64,000 nucleotides of DNA, from NCBI RefSeq assembly GCF_014283215.1, contig NZ_JACOMF010000019.1, positions 1 to 64,000 on the forward strand, given 5' to 3'. Below the pieces are notes generated by a model. The model was not told where the DNA came from and searched no databases. It saw only the letters and a list, made by a program, of their open reading frames with translations. This document shows, piece after piece, positions 29,225 to 37,172 of this stretch (its first letter is position 1; the number at the start of each line of letters is the position of its first letter). The position numbers were made by a program, and so were the translations under genes. This DNA is from Siccirubricoccus deserti. Its GTDB lineage: Bacteria; Pseudomonadota; Alphaproteobacteria; Acetobacterales; Acetobacteraceae.

Positions 29225-29610
29225 GCAAATTCCTCCACACCATGATCCGGGTCGGCAATCTCGACCGCAGCGTGAAATTCTACACCGAGCTGCTGGGGAT
29301 GAAGGAGCTGCGCCGGCGCGACGTGCCGGACGGCAAGTACACCCTGGCCTTCCTTGGCTATGGCGAGGGCAACGCCGAGGGCCAGGGCGAGATCGAGCTC
29401 ACTTATAATTACGGCGTCGAGACATACGAGCAGGGCAGTGCCTTCGGCCATCTGGCGCTCGGCGTGCCGGATGTGGCGGCGACCTGTGAGAAGGTGCGCA
29501 GCGGCGGCGGCAAGGTGACGCGAGAGGCCGGGCCGGTGAAATTCGGCACGACCATCATCGCCTTCGTCGAAGACCCGGATGGCTACAAGATTGAGCTGAT
29601 CCAGCGCTGA
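29221..29610 (+). CDS. gloA: lactoylglutathione lyase (glyoxalase I)
   Basis: The 129-residue metalloenzyme converts the methylglyoxal-glutathione hemithioacetal to S-lactoylglutathione. Metal ligands expected from the E. coli enzyme are present as H6, E59, H77 and E125. Substrate motifs [12 protein letters not shown] and [10 protein letters not shown] agree. Its ATG overlaps the lpxI stop, so it is read as part of the lipid A operon. Confidence 0.95.
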   Translation: MSKFLHTMIRVGNLDRSVKFYTELLGMKELRRRDVPDGKYTLAFLGYGEGNAEGQGEIELTYNYGVETYEQGSAFGHLALGVPDVAATCEKVRSGGGKVTREAGPVKFGTTIIAFVEDPDGYKIELIQR

Positions 29611-29631
29611 GCAGGGCGGCGGCGGCGGAGC

Positions 29632-31026
29632 ATGCTGCCTGACCCCCTCGGGCTGATCCGCGACGCTGCGGATGGCGCCGAGCGGCTCGGCCGGGTCTTG
29701 ATCGGCCAGCCGCGCATCCGCCTCGCCGTCACCGGGCTGACGCGGGCTGGCAAGACGGTGTTCCTCACCTCGCTGCTGGCCAATCTGCTGGCGGCGGGGC
29801 GTGGGCATCGCACGCTGCCGGCGCTGGAATCGGCCGCCGGTGGGCGGCTGCGGGCGGTACGGCCGGTGCCGGCGGGCATCGAGGGCCTGCCGCGGTTCGA
29901 CGTCTCCGCGCATCTGGCGGCGCTCGCCGCCGACCCGCCCGCCTGGCCGGCGCGGACCGAGGATCTCTCCACCCTGGCGCTGACCCTGGAGCTGGACCGG
30001 GCGGGCATGCTCGGCGGGCTGCTTGGCCGCCGGCTGCTGACCTTGGAACTGCTGGACTATCCGGGCGAATGGCTGCTCGACCTGCCGATGCTGGGGCAGG
30101 GCTATGCCGCCTGGTCGGCCGCCGCCCTGGCCCGGCTGCGGCGCGGCGCGGCGGCGGAGGCGGTTGGTGCCTTCCTTGCCTTCGCCGGTGCCCTGCCGCA
30201 GGAAGCGCCGGCCGAGGACTCCCTGATCCGCCGTGGCCATGGGCTGTACCGGGCGGCGCTGCTCGCCTGCCGTGACCAGCTTGGCTACCGCTTCCTGCAG
30301 CCGGGACGGGTGCTGAACCCCGGGCCGCGCGGGGAGACGCCGGTGTTCTGGTTCTTCCCGCTACCCCATCCTGTGCGCGGCGACCTCGCGGCGCTGATGG
30401 CCCGTCGCCACGCCGCCTATGTCGAGGCGCAGCGGGTGGAGTTCTTCGAGCCCTTCTTCCGCCGCTTCGACCGCCAGGCGGTGCTGGTCGACGTGCTGGG
30501 CGCGCTGCACGCCGGGCCGGCCGCCTTCGCCGATACCGCCGAGGCCATCGCCGCCATCGCCGGCGCGCTGCGCTACGGCGGCGGCTGGCTGGACCGGCTG
30601 ACCGGCGCTGGCGTCGCCCGCGTCGCCTTCGTCGCCACCAAGGCCGACCATGTGCCGGCCCGGCAGCGGGATGCACTGGCGGCGCTGCTCGGGCATCTGG
30701 TGGCGGCACCGCAGGAGCGTGTTGGGACGGCCGGGGTGGCGACCAGCGTCCATACCCTGGCCAGCATCCGCTGCACCGAGGATGCGGTGGCGACGCTGGA
30801 GGGGCGGCCGGTTGCGGCGGTGCGCGGCGTACTGCCGGGTGGCCGGGTCGCCAAGGTCTACCCCGGCGAGATTCCGCTGCGGCCCCCGGAACCCGGCTTC
30901 TGGGAGCATGGTTTCTTCGAGATGCCGGAATTCCAACCACCCCGGCTCGATCCCGCCGGCGCAGCCGGAGTGCCGCACCTCGGCCTGGATGCGCTGCTGG
31001 CGGCGTTGATCGGAGATGTGCTGTGA
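29632..31026 (+). CDS. ycjX: YcjX-family P-loop protein (DUF463)
   Basis: The 464-residue predicted GTPase/ATPase has the P-loop GLTRAGKT at 35-42 and a LLDYPGEWLLDLP block that resembles the family switch region. In E. coli the homologue is part of the phage-shock regulon, but its biochemical role is unknown. Here it sits 21 bases after gloA, with no psp genes nearby, and overlaps the ycjF-like gene as GTGA. Confidence 0.9.
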   Translation: MLPDPLGLIRDAADGAERLGRVLIGQPRIRLAVTGLTRAGKTVFLTSLLANLLAAGRGHRTLPALESAAGGRLRAVRPVPAGIEGLPRFDVSAHLAALAADPPAWPARTEDLSTLALTLELDRAGMLGGLLGRRLLTLELLDYPGEWLLDLPMLGQGYAAWSAAALARLRRGAAAEAVGAFLAFAGALPQEAPAEDSLIRRGHGLYRAALLACRDQLGYRFLQPGRVLNPGPRGETPVFWFFPLPHPVRGDLAALMARRHAAYVEAQRVEFFEPFFRRFDRQAVLVDVLGALHAGPAAFADTAEAIAAIAGALRYGGGWLDRLTGAGVARVAFVATKADHVPARQRDALAALLGHLVAAPQERVGTAGVATSVHTLASIRCTEDAVATLEGRPVAAVRGVLPGGRVAKVYPGEIPLRPPEPGFWEHGFFEMPEFQPPRLDPAGAAGVPHLGLDALLAALIGDVL

Positions 31027-31913
31027 GCGCGACCCCACCGGAAGGCGGCCCGCGCGGCCCACGGGTGATCCTGGAGGAGCCGGCGCCGTCCACGCCGCGG
31101 CTCGACTTCGGCTGGGAGCAGGCGGTGGTGCCGGTGGCGGCGGCACGGCCGCCCGGGCGCTGGTCCGGCCTGGGCCGTGTGGTGGCGGGGGCGGCGCTGC
31201 TGGGGCTAGGGCTGGCGGCGCTGGATGCGGCGAATTTCGTCGCCGATCAATTCACCCGTGGTCCCCTGCAGGGCTGGGCGACCCTGGGCGTGGTGGTCGG
31301 CGGCTTCGGGCTGCTGGCCGCCGGCGCCTGGACCGAGCTGCGTGGGCTGGCCAGCATCCGTGCGGTGGACCACGCCCGCGCCGCCTTCGCCCGGGGCGAG
31401 CTGGAGGCGGCCCGGGCGGAGGCGCTGCGCTGGGCCGGCGGCATCGCCGAGGCGGCGCCGCTGCAACCGGCGCTGCGCGAGGCCGGCTCCGTCGCCGAGT
31501 TGCGGGCGCTGCTGGAAGCCGGACCGCTGCGGGCGCTGGAGGCACGTTCGGCGGCGCTCGGCCGGGCGGCGGCGGTGCAGTCCTTCGCGGTGACGGCGAT
31601 CAGCCCCTCGCCGGGGCTGGATGTGCTGGTCTTCACCTGGCGCGGGGTGCGGCTGGTGCGGCAGGTGGCGGCGCTGCACGGGCTGAGGCCGGGCTTCGCC
31701 GGCACCTGGGCGCTGCTGCGGCGGACCCTGGCCGATGCGGCGATGGTGGCGGCAACCGATGTGGCGGTGGATGCGGCGGCGCGGGCGCTGCTGTCCAACC
31801 GTCTGCTGGAGCAATTCGCCGGGGATGCGGCGGCCGGCGCCGTGGCGGCGCGGCGGATGCTGCGGCTGGCCAAGGTCGCGGCAGAGGCCTGCCGGATCGT
31901 GCCGCCGGATTGA
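31023..31913 (+). CDS. ycjF: YcjF-family membrane protein (DUF697)
   Basis: The 296-residue inner-membrane protein has two hydrophobic spans, about residues 48-70 and 83-103, after a Pro-rich N-terminus. The C-terminal DUF697-type domain contains a hydrophobic LLRRTLADAAMVAATDVAVDA stretch. The family pairs with YcjX, as here through a GTGA overlap. Function is unknown; a membrane-stress role is assumed from the E. coli pair. Confidence 0.85.
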   Translation: MSATPPEGGPRGPRVILEEPAPSTPRLDFGWEQAVVPVAAARPPGRWSGLGRVVAGAALLGLGLAALDAANFVADQFTRGPLQGWATLGVVVGGFGLLAAGAWTELRGLASIRAVDHARAAFARGELEAARAEALRWAGGIAEAAPLQPALREAGSVAELRALLEAGPLRALEARSAALGRAAAVQSFAVTAISPSPGLDVLVFTWRGVRLVRQVAALHGLRPGFAGTWALLRRTLADAAMVAATDVAVDAAARALLSNRLLEQFAGDAAAGAVAARRMLRLAKVAAEACRIVPPD

Positions 31914-31965
31914 GTGCCGCCAAGATAGGGCTGTCTCGGCGTTGATGCGCCTTCTCCGCGGCCTG

Positions 31966-32379
31966 CTACAGCTCCACCACCACATACTCCTGCTCGACCG
32001 CGACGCTCACCGTCTCGGCGGCGAAGGGGCCCTTGGCCAGGGCCTCCCCCGGCTCGACCGAAACATTGTAGGTGCGCGCCTTGATGTCGTTCGGATCGCA
32101 CCAGGATTGCCCGGTGCGGATGTCGAATTCCCAGCAGTGCCAGGGGCAGCGCAGCATGGCGCCCGCCTGCGCCAGCCGGTACTCGCCCGGCAGTGGCGCT
32201 TCCAGCCGGCTGACCACGGCGCCGGTGCAGAGCGCCGCGCCCTGGTGCGGGCAGCGGTTGACCAGCGCGTAGAAGGCGCCGTCCAGGTTGAACACCCCGA
32301 TCTCGCGACCGCGGATCGTCACCAGCTTGCGGCCCCCCGGCGGGATCTCCCCCACCGCCGCGACGACGTGCTTCGCCAT
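31966..32379 (-). CDS. Rieske [2Fe-2S] ferredoxin-like protein
   Basis: The 137-residue soluble protein holds a Rieske cluster through C43-P-H45 and C78-PW-H81. It ends with a beta-rich tail typical of Rieske ferredoxins or the small electron-transfer subunits of oxygenases. ATG 32379 lies two bases after the amidohydrolase stop, so both are co-translated. No oxygenase large subunit is adjacent, which leaves its electron acceptor unknown. Confidence 0.9.
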   Translation of the reverse strand: MAKHVVAAVGEIPPGGRKLVTIRGREIGVFNLDGAFYALVNRCPHQGAALCTGAVVSRLEAPLPGEYRLAQAGAMLRCPWHCWEFDIRTGQSWCDPNDIKARTYNVSVEPGEALAKGPFAAETVSVAVEQEYVVVEL

Positions 32380-32381
32380 GC

Positions 32382-33494
32382 CTAATCCAGCCGATAGAGC
32401 GCCTGGGCGTTCTCGCGGTAAATCATCCGCGCCCAATCCTCCGGCAGCTTCACCTTGAAGGCGTAGCGCGGGTCGTCCTGGTCCCAGTGCGGGTAGTCGG
32501 TGGAGAACATCACCCGCTCCGGGCCGATCCATTCGATGATGGAGAGCATGTCAGCCGGCCGCTCCGGCTCCTCGATTGGCTGGGTCGAGACCCAGAAATG
32601 CTCGCGGATGTATTCGGAGGGCGCGCGCTTCAGCTGCGGCACCTCGGCGCGCAGCCGCTTCCAGTGCTTGTCGAGCCGCCAGGCCAGCGCCGGCAGCCAG
32701 GCGAAGCCGCCTTCCACCAGCACGACCTTGAGGTCGGGGATCTCCTCGAAGACACCTTCGCAGACCAGGCTGGTGACCAGGGTCTGCATGCTCTGGACGT
32801 AGGAGGGGTGCTCCTCATGGTAGAAGGACGGCCAGCCGCCGCCGGTCGAGGCGTGGCCGCTGGTGCCGCCGAGGTGCAGCGAGATCGGGAAGCCGGCCGC
32901 CGCCGAGGCCGCGAGGATCTTGCGGTAGCGGTGCCGTCCCAGCGGCTCCAGCCCCCGTGGCGGGATGTTGACCTGGGCGAAGCGGGCGTCCCCGGCGCGC
33001 TGCTCGATCTCCGCGAGGGCGCTTTCCTCATGCTCCAGGGTGATCTGGACGGAGGCTTTCAGGCGCGGCTCGGGGTCGCAGAATTTGGCGCATTGCCACT
33101 CATTGACCGCCACCGCCATGGCGGCGCCGAACTCGACGTTGCGCTCGGCCGCCGCACCGCCGACCAGCGGTGCCAGCAGCCCGTAGCGGACGTCGAACAG
33201 GTCGAGCAATTGCTCCCGCATCAGTTCGAGGTCGGAACCGGGTGGGCTGCCGTCCTTCGGCCAGGCGTCGCCGCGCATGCCATTGCCCGGTGACATCCGG
33301 GGATAGAGGGAGGTGCGCGCCAACCCCTGACGGGACCGATGGCCGATGCTGCGGCGGTGCTCCCGCCAGCGCTCCGACAGGAAGGGGTCGAAATCCGCCG
33401 GGCTGCGGTAAAAGGGGTGGACGTCGCAGTCGATGAAGCCGAGATGGCTTTGGGCCGGATTATCGATCCGGTGGTCGCGGAGCGTTACGTTCAT
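32382..33494 (-). CDS. amidohydrolase family protein (ACMSD-like TIM barrel)
   Basis: The 370-residue protein has the family start FIDCDVHPF, an internal ISLHLGG, and FSTDYPHWDQDD near the C-terminus, the expected metal-binding positions. Relatives are decarboxylases or hydrolases of aromatic and cyclic acids that use a single metal. AGGAGA precedes ATG 33494. It is a paralogue of the upstream gene and precedes a Rieske protein. Reaction is not predictable. Confidence 0.88.
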   Translation of the reverse strand: MNVTLRDHRIDNPAQSHLGFIDCDVHPFYRSPADFDPFLSERWREHRRSIGHRSRQGLARTSLYPRMSPGNGMRGDAWPKDGSPPGSDLELMREQLLDLFDVRYGLLAPLVGGAAAERNVEFGAAMAVAVNEWQCAKFCDPEPRLKASVQITLEHEESALAEIEQRAGDARFAQVNIPPRGLEPLGRHRYRKILAASAAAGFPISLHLGGTSGHASTGGGWPSFYHEEHPSYVQSMQTLVTSLVCEGVFEEIPDLKVVLVEGGFAWLPALAWRLDKHWKRLRAEVPQLKRAPSEYIREHFWVSTQPIEEPERPADMLSIIEWIGPERVMFSTDYPHWDQDDPRYAFKVKLPEDWARMIYRENAQALYRLD

Positions 33495-33521
33495 CGTCGC
33501 GTCTCCTGTTGCCGGCCTCGG

Positions 33522-34631
33522 CTAGGCGGCCAGCCTGGGGTAGGTGGCGAGGGCGTTGTCCACCAGCAGCTTCCGGAGGAGCCCCGGCGGGAAGCCGGCC
33601 GGCAGCGGGTCGGCGCCATCGTAATGCCAGTGGGGGTAGTCGGTGGCGAACAAAAGCATCTCATCCGAACCGAATTGCGCGAGCAGGGTTTCAAGCGCAC
33701 CGGCGTCCGGCGGGGCGTCGAAGGGCTGGGCGGTCAGCCGCACCCTCTCCCGCACGATGTCGCTCGGCATCCGGTCGAGCCAGGGCACTTCGGCCCGCAT
33801 GCCGCGCCAGGTCTTGTTGATGCGCCAGAGGCTGGCCGGCAGCCAGCTCACGCCGGATTCGATCAGCACCACCCGCAGCGCCGGGAATTTCTGGAAAACG
33901 CCCTCCGCCAGCAGGGAGTTCAGCGCCCCGGCGAAGCCCTGGGCGTAGGAGACGTAATCCTCCAGGTAGAAGGATCCCCAGCCGCCCGCGCTCGGCGGGT
34001 GGCGGAAGCTGGAGCCGGCATGGATGCCGACCGGCAGCCCGTGCTTCTCGGCGGCGCGGTAGATTGGCCAGTTCTGCCGCCGGCCAAGCGGCAGCTCGGT
34101 CATCGCCAGCAGCAGCACCTGGACGAAGCGCCGGTCAGGCGCCATGCGCTCGATCTCCTCGGCCGCCAGATCCGGGCTGTGCACCGGCACCACGATGGAG
34201 GCGCGCAGCCGCGGGTCGCGGTCGAGCCATTCGGCGGCAAGCCAGTTGTTGATGGCGCGGCAGAGCGCGGCGGAGAGATCCTCGCTCATCATCATCTGTG
34301 CGCCATGGATGACATTGCAGATGGCCGCACGCGGTTGCAGCGGGTCGAGGATATGCGCCCGCATCTCGGCGAGGCTGGAGCCCGGCAGGCCGCTTGCCGG
34401 CTGCCAGTCGGGCCGGGCGTTGATCGGTGCGGCGACGGGGAAGGCGCTGGCTTCCAGATTGTCGCGTTCCAGGCCGCGGCGCAGGATGTGCTCACGCCAA
34501 TAGGGCTCGAGGTGCGGCAGCAGGGCGCGGATGCTGGGCACCGCCGCATGGATGTCGCAATCGATCGCCCCGGCTGGAATCACCGCGCCGCCTCCCGTCG
34601 CGGCGGCCTGCGCCGCCGCTTTGGCATGCAC
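33522..34631 (-). CDS. second amidohydrolase family protein, paralogue of its neighbour
   Basis: The 369-residue protein has the same layout: IDCDIHAAVP near the start, VGIHAGSSF in the middle and FATDYPHWHYDGAD near the end. It differs clearly from the other copy, so the pair is an old duplication or a two-part enzyme. The gap between the two is 27 bases. It is the first gene of the minus-strand operon and diverges from the dehydrogenase gene. Confidence 0.88.
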   Translation of the reverse strand: MHAKAAAQAAATGGGAVIPAGAIDCDIHAAVPSIRALLPHLEPYWREHILRRGLERDNLEASAFPVAAPINARPDWQPASGLPGSSLAEMRAHILDPLQPRAAICNVIHGAQMMMSEDLSAALCRAINNWLAAEWLDRDPRLRASIVVPVHSPDLAAEEIERMAPDRRFVQVLLLAMTELPLGRRQNWPIYRAAEKHGLPVGIHAGSSFRHPPSAGGWGSFYLEDYVSYAQGFAGALNSLLAEGVFQKFPALRVVLIESGVSWLPASLWRINKTWRGMRAEVPWLDRMPSDIVRERVRLTAQPFDAPPDAGALETLLAQFGSDEMLLFATDYPHWHYDGADPLPAGFPPGLLRKLLVDNALATYPRLAA

Positions 34632-34750
34632 CGTCTCACCAAAAAGGCGTCCGGCGCAAGATGCTTGGCCGGCGAGGGTGGATGGAACCGTCCCGCCCGG
34701 ACATGATGCGGCGCAGCCCTGCGCGCAGCAGGGGCTCAGGAGGAGACGCC

Positions 34751-35638
34751 ATGAAGATCGGATATATCGGCCTCGGCAACATGGGCGGCCCGATGTGCCG
34801 CAACCTGATCAAGGGGGTGAACCACCAGGTGGTGGTGCATGACCTGAACGCCGAGGCGGTTGCCACCTGCGTTGCCGTGGGCGGCACCGCGGCCAGCAGC
34901 CTCGCCGCGCTGGCCGCCGAGAGCGACGTGATCTTCACCTCCCTGCCGACGCCCCGGCATGTCGAGGCGGTGGTGCTGGGAGAGGGCGGCATCGCCGCCC
35001 ATGCGAAGCCCGGCACGGTCTTCATCGACCTCAGCACCAATGCGCCGGCGATGGTCAAGCGCCTCGCGGCCGAGCTCGCCACCCGCGGCATCGCCATGCT
35101 GGACAGCCCGGTGACCGGCGGCGTGCCGCGCGCCGAGGCCGGCACCATCGTTGTCATGGCCGGCGGCAACGAGGCGGTGTTCGAGGCCAATCGCGCGCTG
35201 CTTGCCGCCTTCAGCGGCACGGTGGTGCATGTCGGGCCGATCGGCAGCGCCTCGGTGGCGAAGCTCATCAACAACATGCTCGCCTTCTGCAACGCCGCCG
35301 CGGCGATGGAGGGGATGACCATGGGGGCGATGGCGGGCATCGACATGAAGAAGCTGTTCGGCATCATCACCAACGGCTCGGGCGACAGCGCGGCGATCCG
35401 CAGCCTCGGCAACCGCGCCCTGGTCGGGAAGTTCGAGGCCAGCTTCGCCCTCGACCTGGCCTACAAGGACCTCGGCCTCGCGGTCGAGCTGGCGACCGAG
35501 CACGGGGTGCCGGGGATGATCGCGCCGCAGGTTCTCAACCTGATGCGCATGGCGCGCGGCCTCGGCCTCGGCGGCGAGGACAGCTCCGCCTCGCTCAAGG
35601 TGTACGAGAAGGTGATGGGCCGCGAAGTGCGGCTCTGA
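34751..35638 (+). CDS. 3-hydroxyisobutyrate dehydrogenase-like NAD(P)-dependent reductase
   Basis: The 295-residue protein has the Rossmann motif GYIGLGNMGGPM at the start, the substrate motif DSPVTGGVPRAEAGT and catalytic K171 in AKLINNMLAF. Family members oxidise 3-hydroxyisobutyrate, tartronate semialdehyde or related beta-hydroxy acids. ATG 34751 has AGGAGGAG upstream. A strong terminator follows. It may serve the divergent amidohydrolase operon, but this is a guess. Confidence 0.9.
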   Translation: MKIGYIGLGNMGGPMCRNLIKGVNHQVVVHDLNAEAVATCVAVGGTAASSLAALAAESDVIFTSLPTPRHVEAVVLGEGGIAAHAKPGTVFIDLSTNAPAMVKRLAAELATRGIAMLDSPVTGGVPRAEAGTIVVMAGGNEAVFEANRALLAAFSGTVVHVGPIGSASVAKLINNMLAFCNAAAAMEGMTMGAMAGIDMKKLFGIITNGSGDSAAIRSLGNRALVGKFEASFALDLAYKDLGLAVELATEHGVPGMIAPQVLNLMRMARGLGLGGEDSSASLKVYEKVMGREVRL

Positions 35639-35647
35639 GGGCAGCGG

Positions 35648-35673
35648 CCCTGGACCCGGCAGGTCCAGGGTTT
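35648..35673 (+). terminator. intrinsic terminator after dehydrogenase gene
   Basis: CCCTGGACC (35648-35656) pairs perfectly with 35662-35670 around a 5-base loop and is followed by TTT. It starts ten bases after the stop. Confidence 0.8.
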
Positions 35674-35795
35674 CCCCGGCCGGTTGGCGAACTGGCCCTC
35701 GGGCGGGGCCGAGCAGGACAGGGCGGCGCCGTTGACAGCCGGGCCGGGGCGGGCCGCAATGGTGCGGCTGACCGTCCCAGCCGAGGGTGCCGCCA

Positions 35796-36962
35796 ATGGA
35801 TTGCCCCGCACGTCAAGATGCCGTTGCTGCCGCCCGCGCTCTCGGGCCGGCGATCGCCGCCGCCGCCGACGGCGTGGAGGCGACCCGCCGCATCCCGCCC
35901 GCCCTGGCGGAGGCGCTGCACGCGGCCAGGCTGTTCCGCCTGCTGCTGCCGCGCTCGGTCGGTGGCGAGGAAGTCGACCCTGGCACCTATCTTCGGGCCA
36001 TCGCCGAGGTCGCCCGGCACGATGCCTCGGTCGCCTGGAACGTCTTCGTCGGCAACAGCGCGGCGCTGATAGCCGCTTTCCTGGCCCCGGCGGAGGCGGC
36101 GGCGATCTTCGCCGACCCGCGCACCGTGGTGGCCTGGGGGCCGCCGAACGAGGCGGTCGCAGAGGCCGTGCCCGGCGGCTACCGCGTCTCCGGCCGGTTC
36201 GACTTCGCCAGCGGCTGCCGATTGGCGAATTGGATGGGGGTGCATTGCCGGGTGCGCGAAAAGGACGGCACGCTGCGGCCGAACCACCTTGGCCGGCCGG
36301 CGGTCCGCACCCTGCTGTTCCCGGCGCGGCAGGCGGAGCTGCTGGACACCTGGCAGACCATCGGCCTGCGCGGCACCGCTTCCGACAGTTACACCGTCAC
36401 CGATGTCTTCGTGCCAGAGGCTTTCAGCACCACCCGTGAGCAGCCGGAGGCGCGGCGCGAGCCAGGGCGGCTCTATGCCTTCACCATGCAGGGGCTCTAT
36501 GCCGTCGGGGTCGCCGGCGTCGCCCTCGGCGCCGCGCGGGCGATGCTGGATGCCTTCGTGGTGCTGGCCCAGGACAAGACCCCGCGCGGCCTCGGCAAGC
36601 TGGCCGAGGACGCGCTGGTCCAGCATGGGCTGGCGCGGGCCGAGGCGCAGCACGGCGCCGCCCGCGCCTGGCTGCTGGAGATCCTGGCGGAGATCATGGC
36701 GGGGGCGGGGCCGGAGGGGGCGATCGGCACGGCGGAGCGCGCCCGGGTGCGGCTCGGCTGCGCCCATGCCATCCATGCGGCGGTGGAGGTCGCCGATTGG
36801 TGCCACCGCGCCGCCGGGGTGGACGCGATCTTTCCTGGCAGCCCCTTCGAGCGGCGGTTCCGTGACATCCACACCCTGTCGCAGCAGATCCAGTCACGCA
36901 GCGCCCATTTCACCGCCGCCGGGCAGGTCATGCTCGGCCGGGCACCGCCGGGGTTCCTGTAA
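35796..36962 (+). CDS. acyl-CoA dehydrogenase-fold flavoprotein
   Basis: The 388-residue protein has the acyl-CoA dehydrogenase fold. GLRGTASDSYTVTDVFVPE is the conserved middle segment. The C-terminus IHTLSQQIQSRSAHFTAAG resembles the flavin-dependent hydroxylase group (HpaB/HsaA/DszC type) more than classical dehydrogenases, whose catalytic Glu I cannot place. If so it would need reduced flavin from a separate reductase. ATG 35796 is used; an upstream GTG at 35787 is possible. Confidence 0.8.
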   Translation: MDCPARQDAVAAARALGPAIAAAADGVEATRRIPPALAEALHAARLFRLLLPRSVGGEEVDPGTYLRAIAEVARHDASVAWNVFVGNSAALIAAFLAPAEAAAIFADPRTVVAWGPPNEAVAEAVPGGYRVSGRFDFASGCRLANWMGVHCRVREKDGTLRPNHLGRPAVRTLLFPARQAELLDTWQTIGLRGTASDSYTVTDVFVPEAFSTTREQPEARREPGRLYAFTMQGLYAVGVAGVALGAARAMLDAFVVLAQDKTPRGLGKLAEDALVQHGLARAEAQHGAARAWLLEILAEIMAGAGPEGAIGTAERARVRLGCAHAIHAAVEVADWCHRAAGVDAIFPGSPFERRFRDIHTLSQQIQSRSAHFTAAGQVMLGRAPPGFL

Positions 36963-37172
36963 CGACATCCCATCGCGGATAAATGATCTTCATGACATGC
37001 CCTGACCGAACACAGGCCGGTTCGTTTCTGCCGATGATCAACGTTGGTCCTTGGTTGGTATGGAAACTACCTTGTTCATGGACGATATCGCGCGTTGGTT
37101 AGTTCTTGGTATGCGGTGTCATTGCCGTTAAGGTTGTGGTTGCGCCGTAACCGTCACTGCCGCCGAGGGTAA

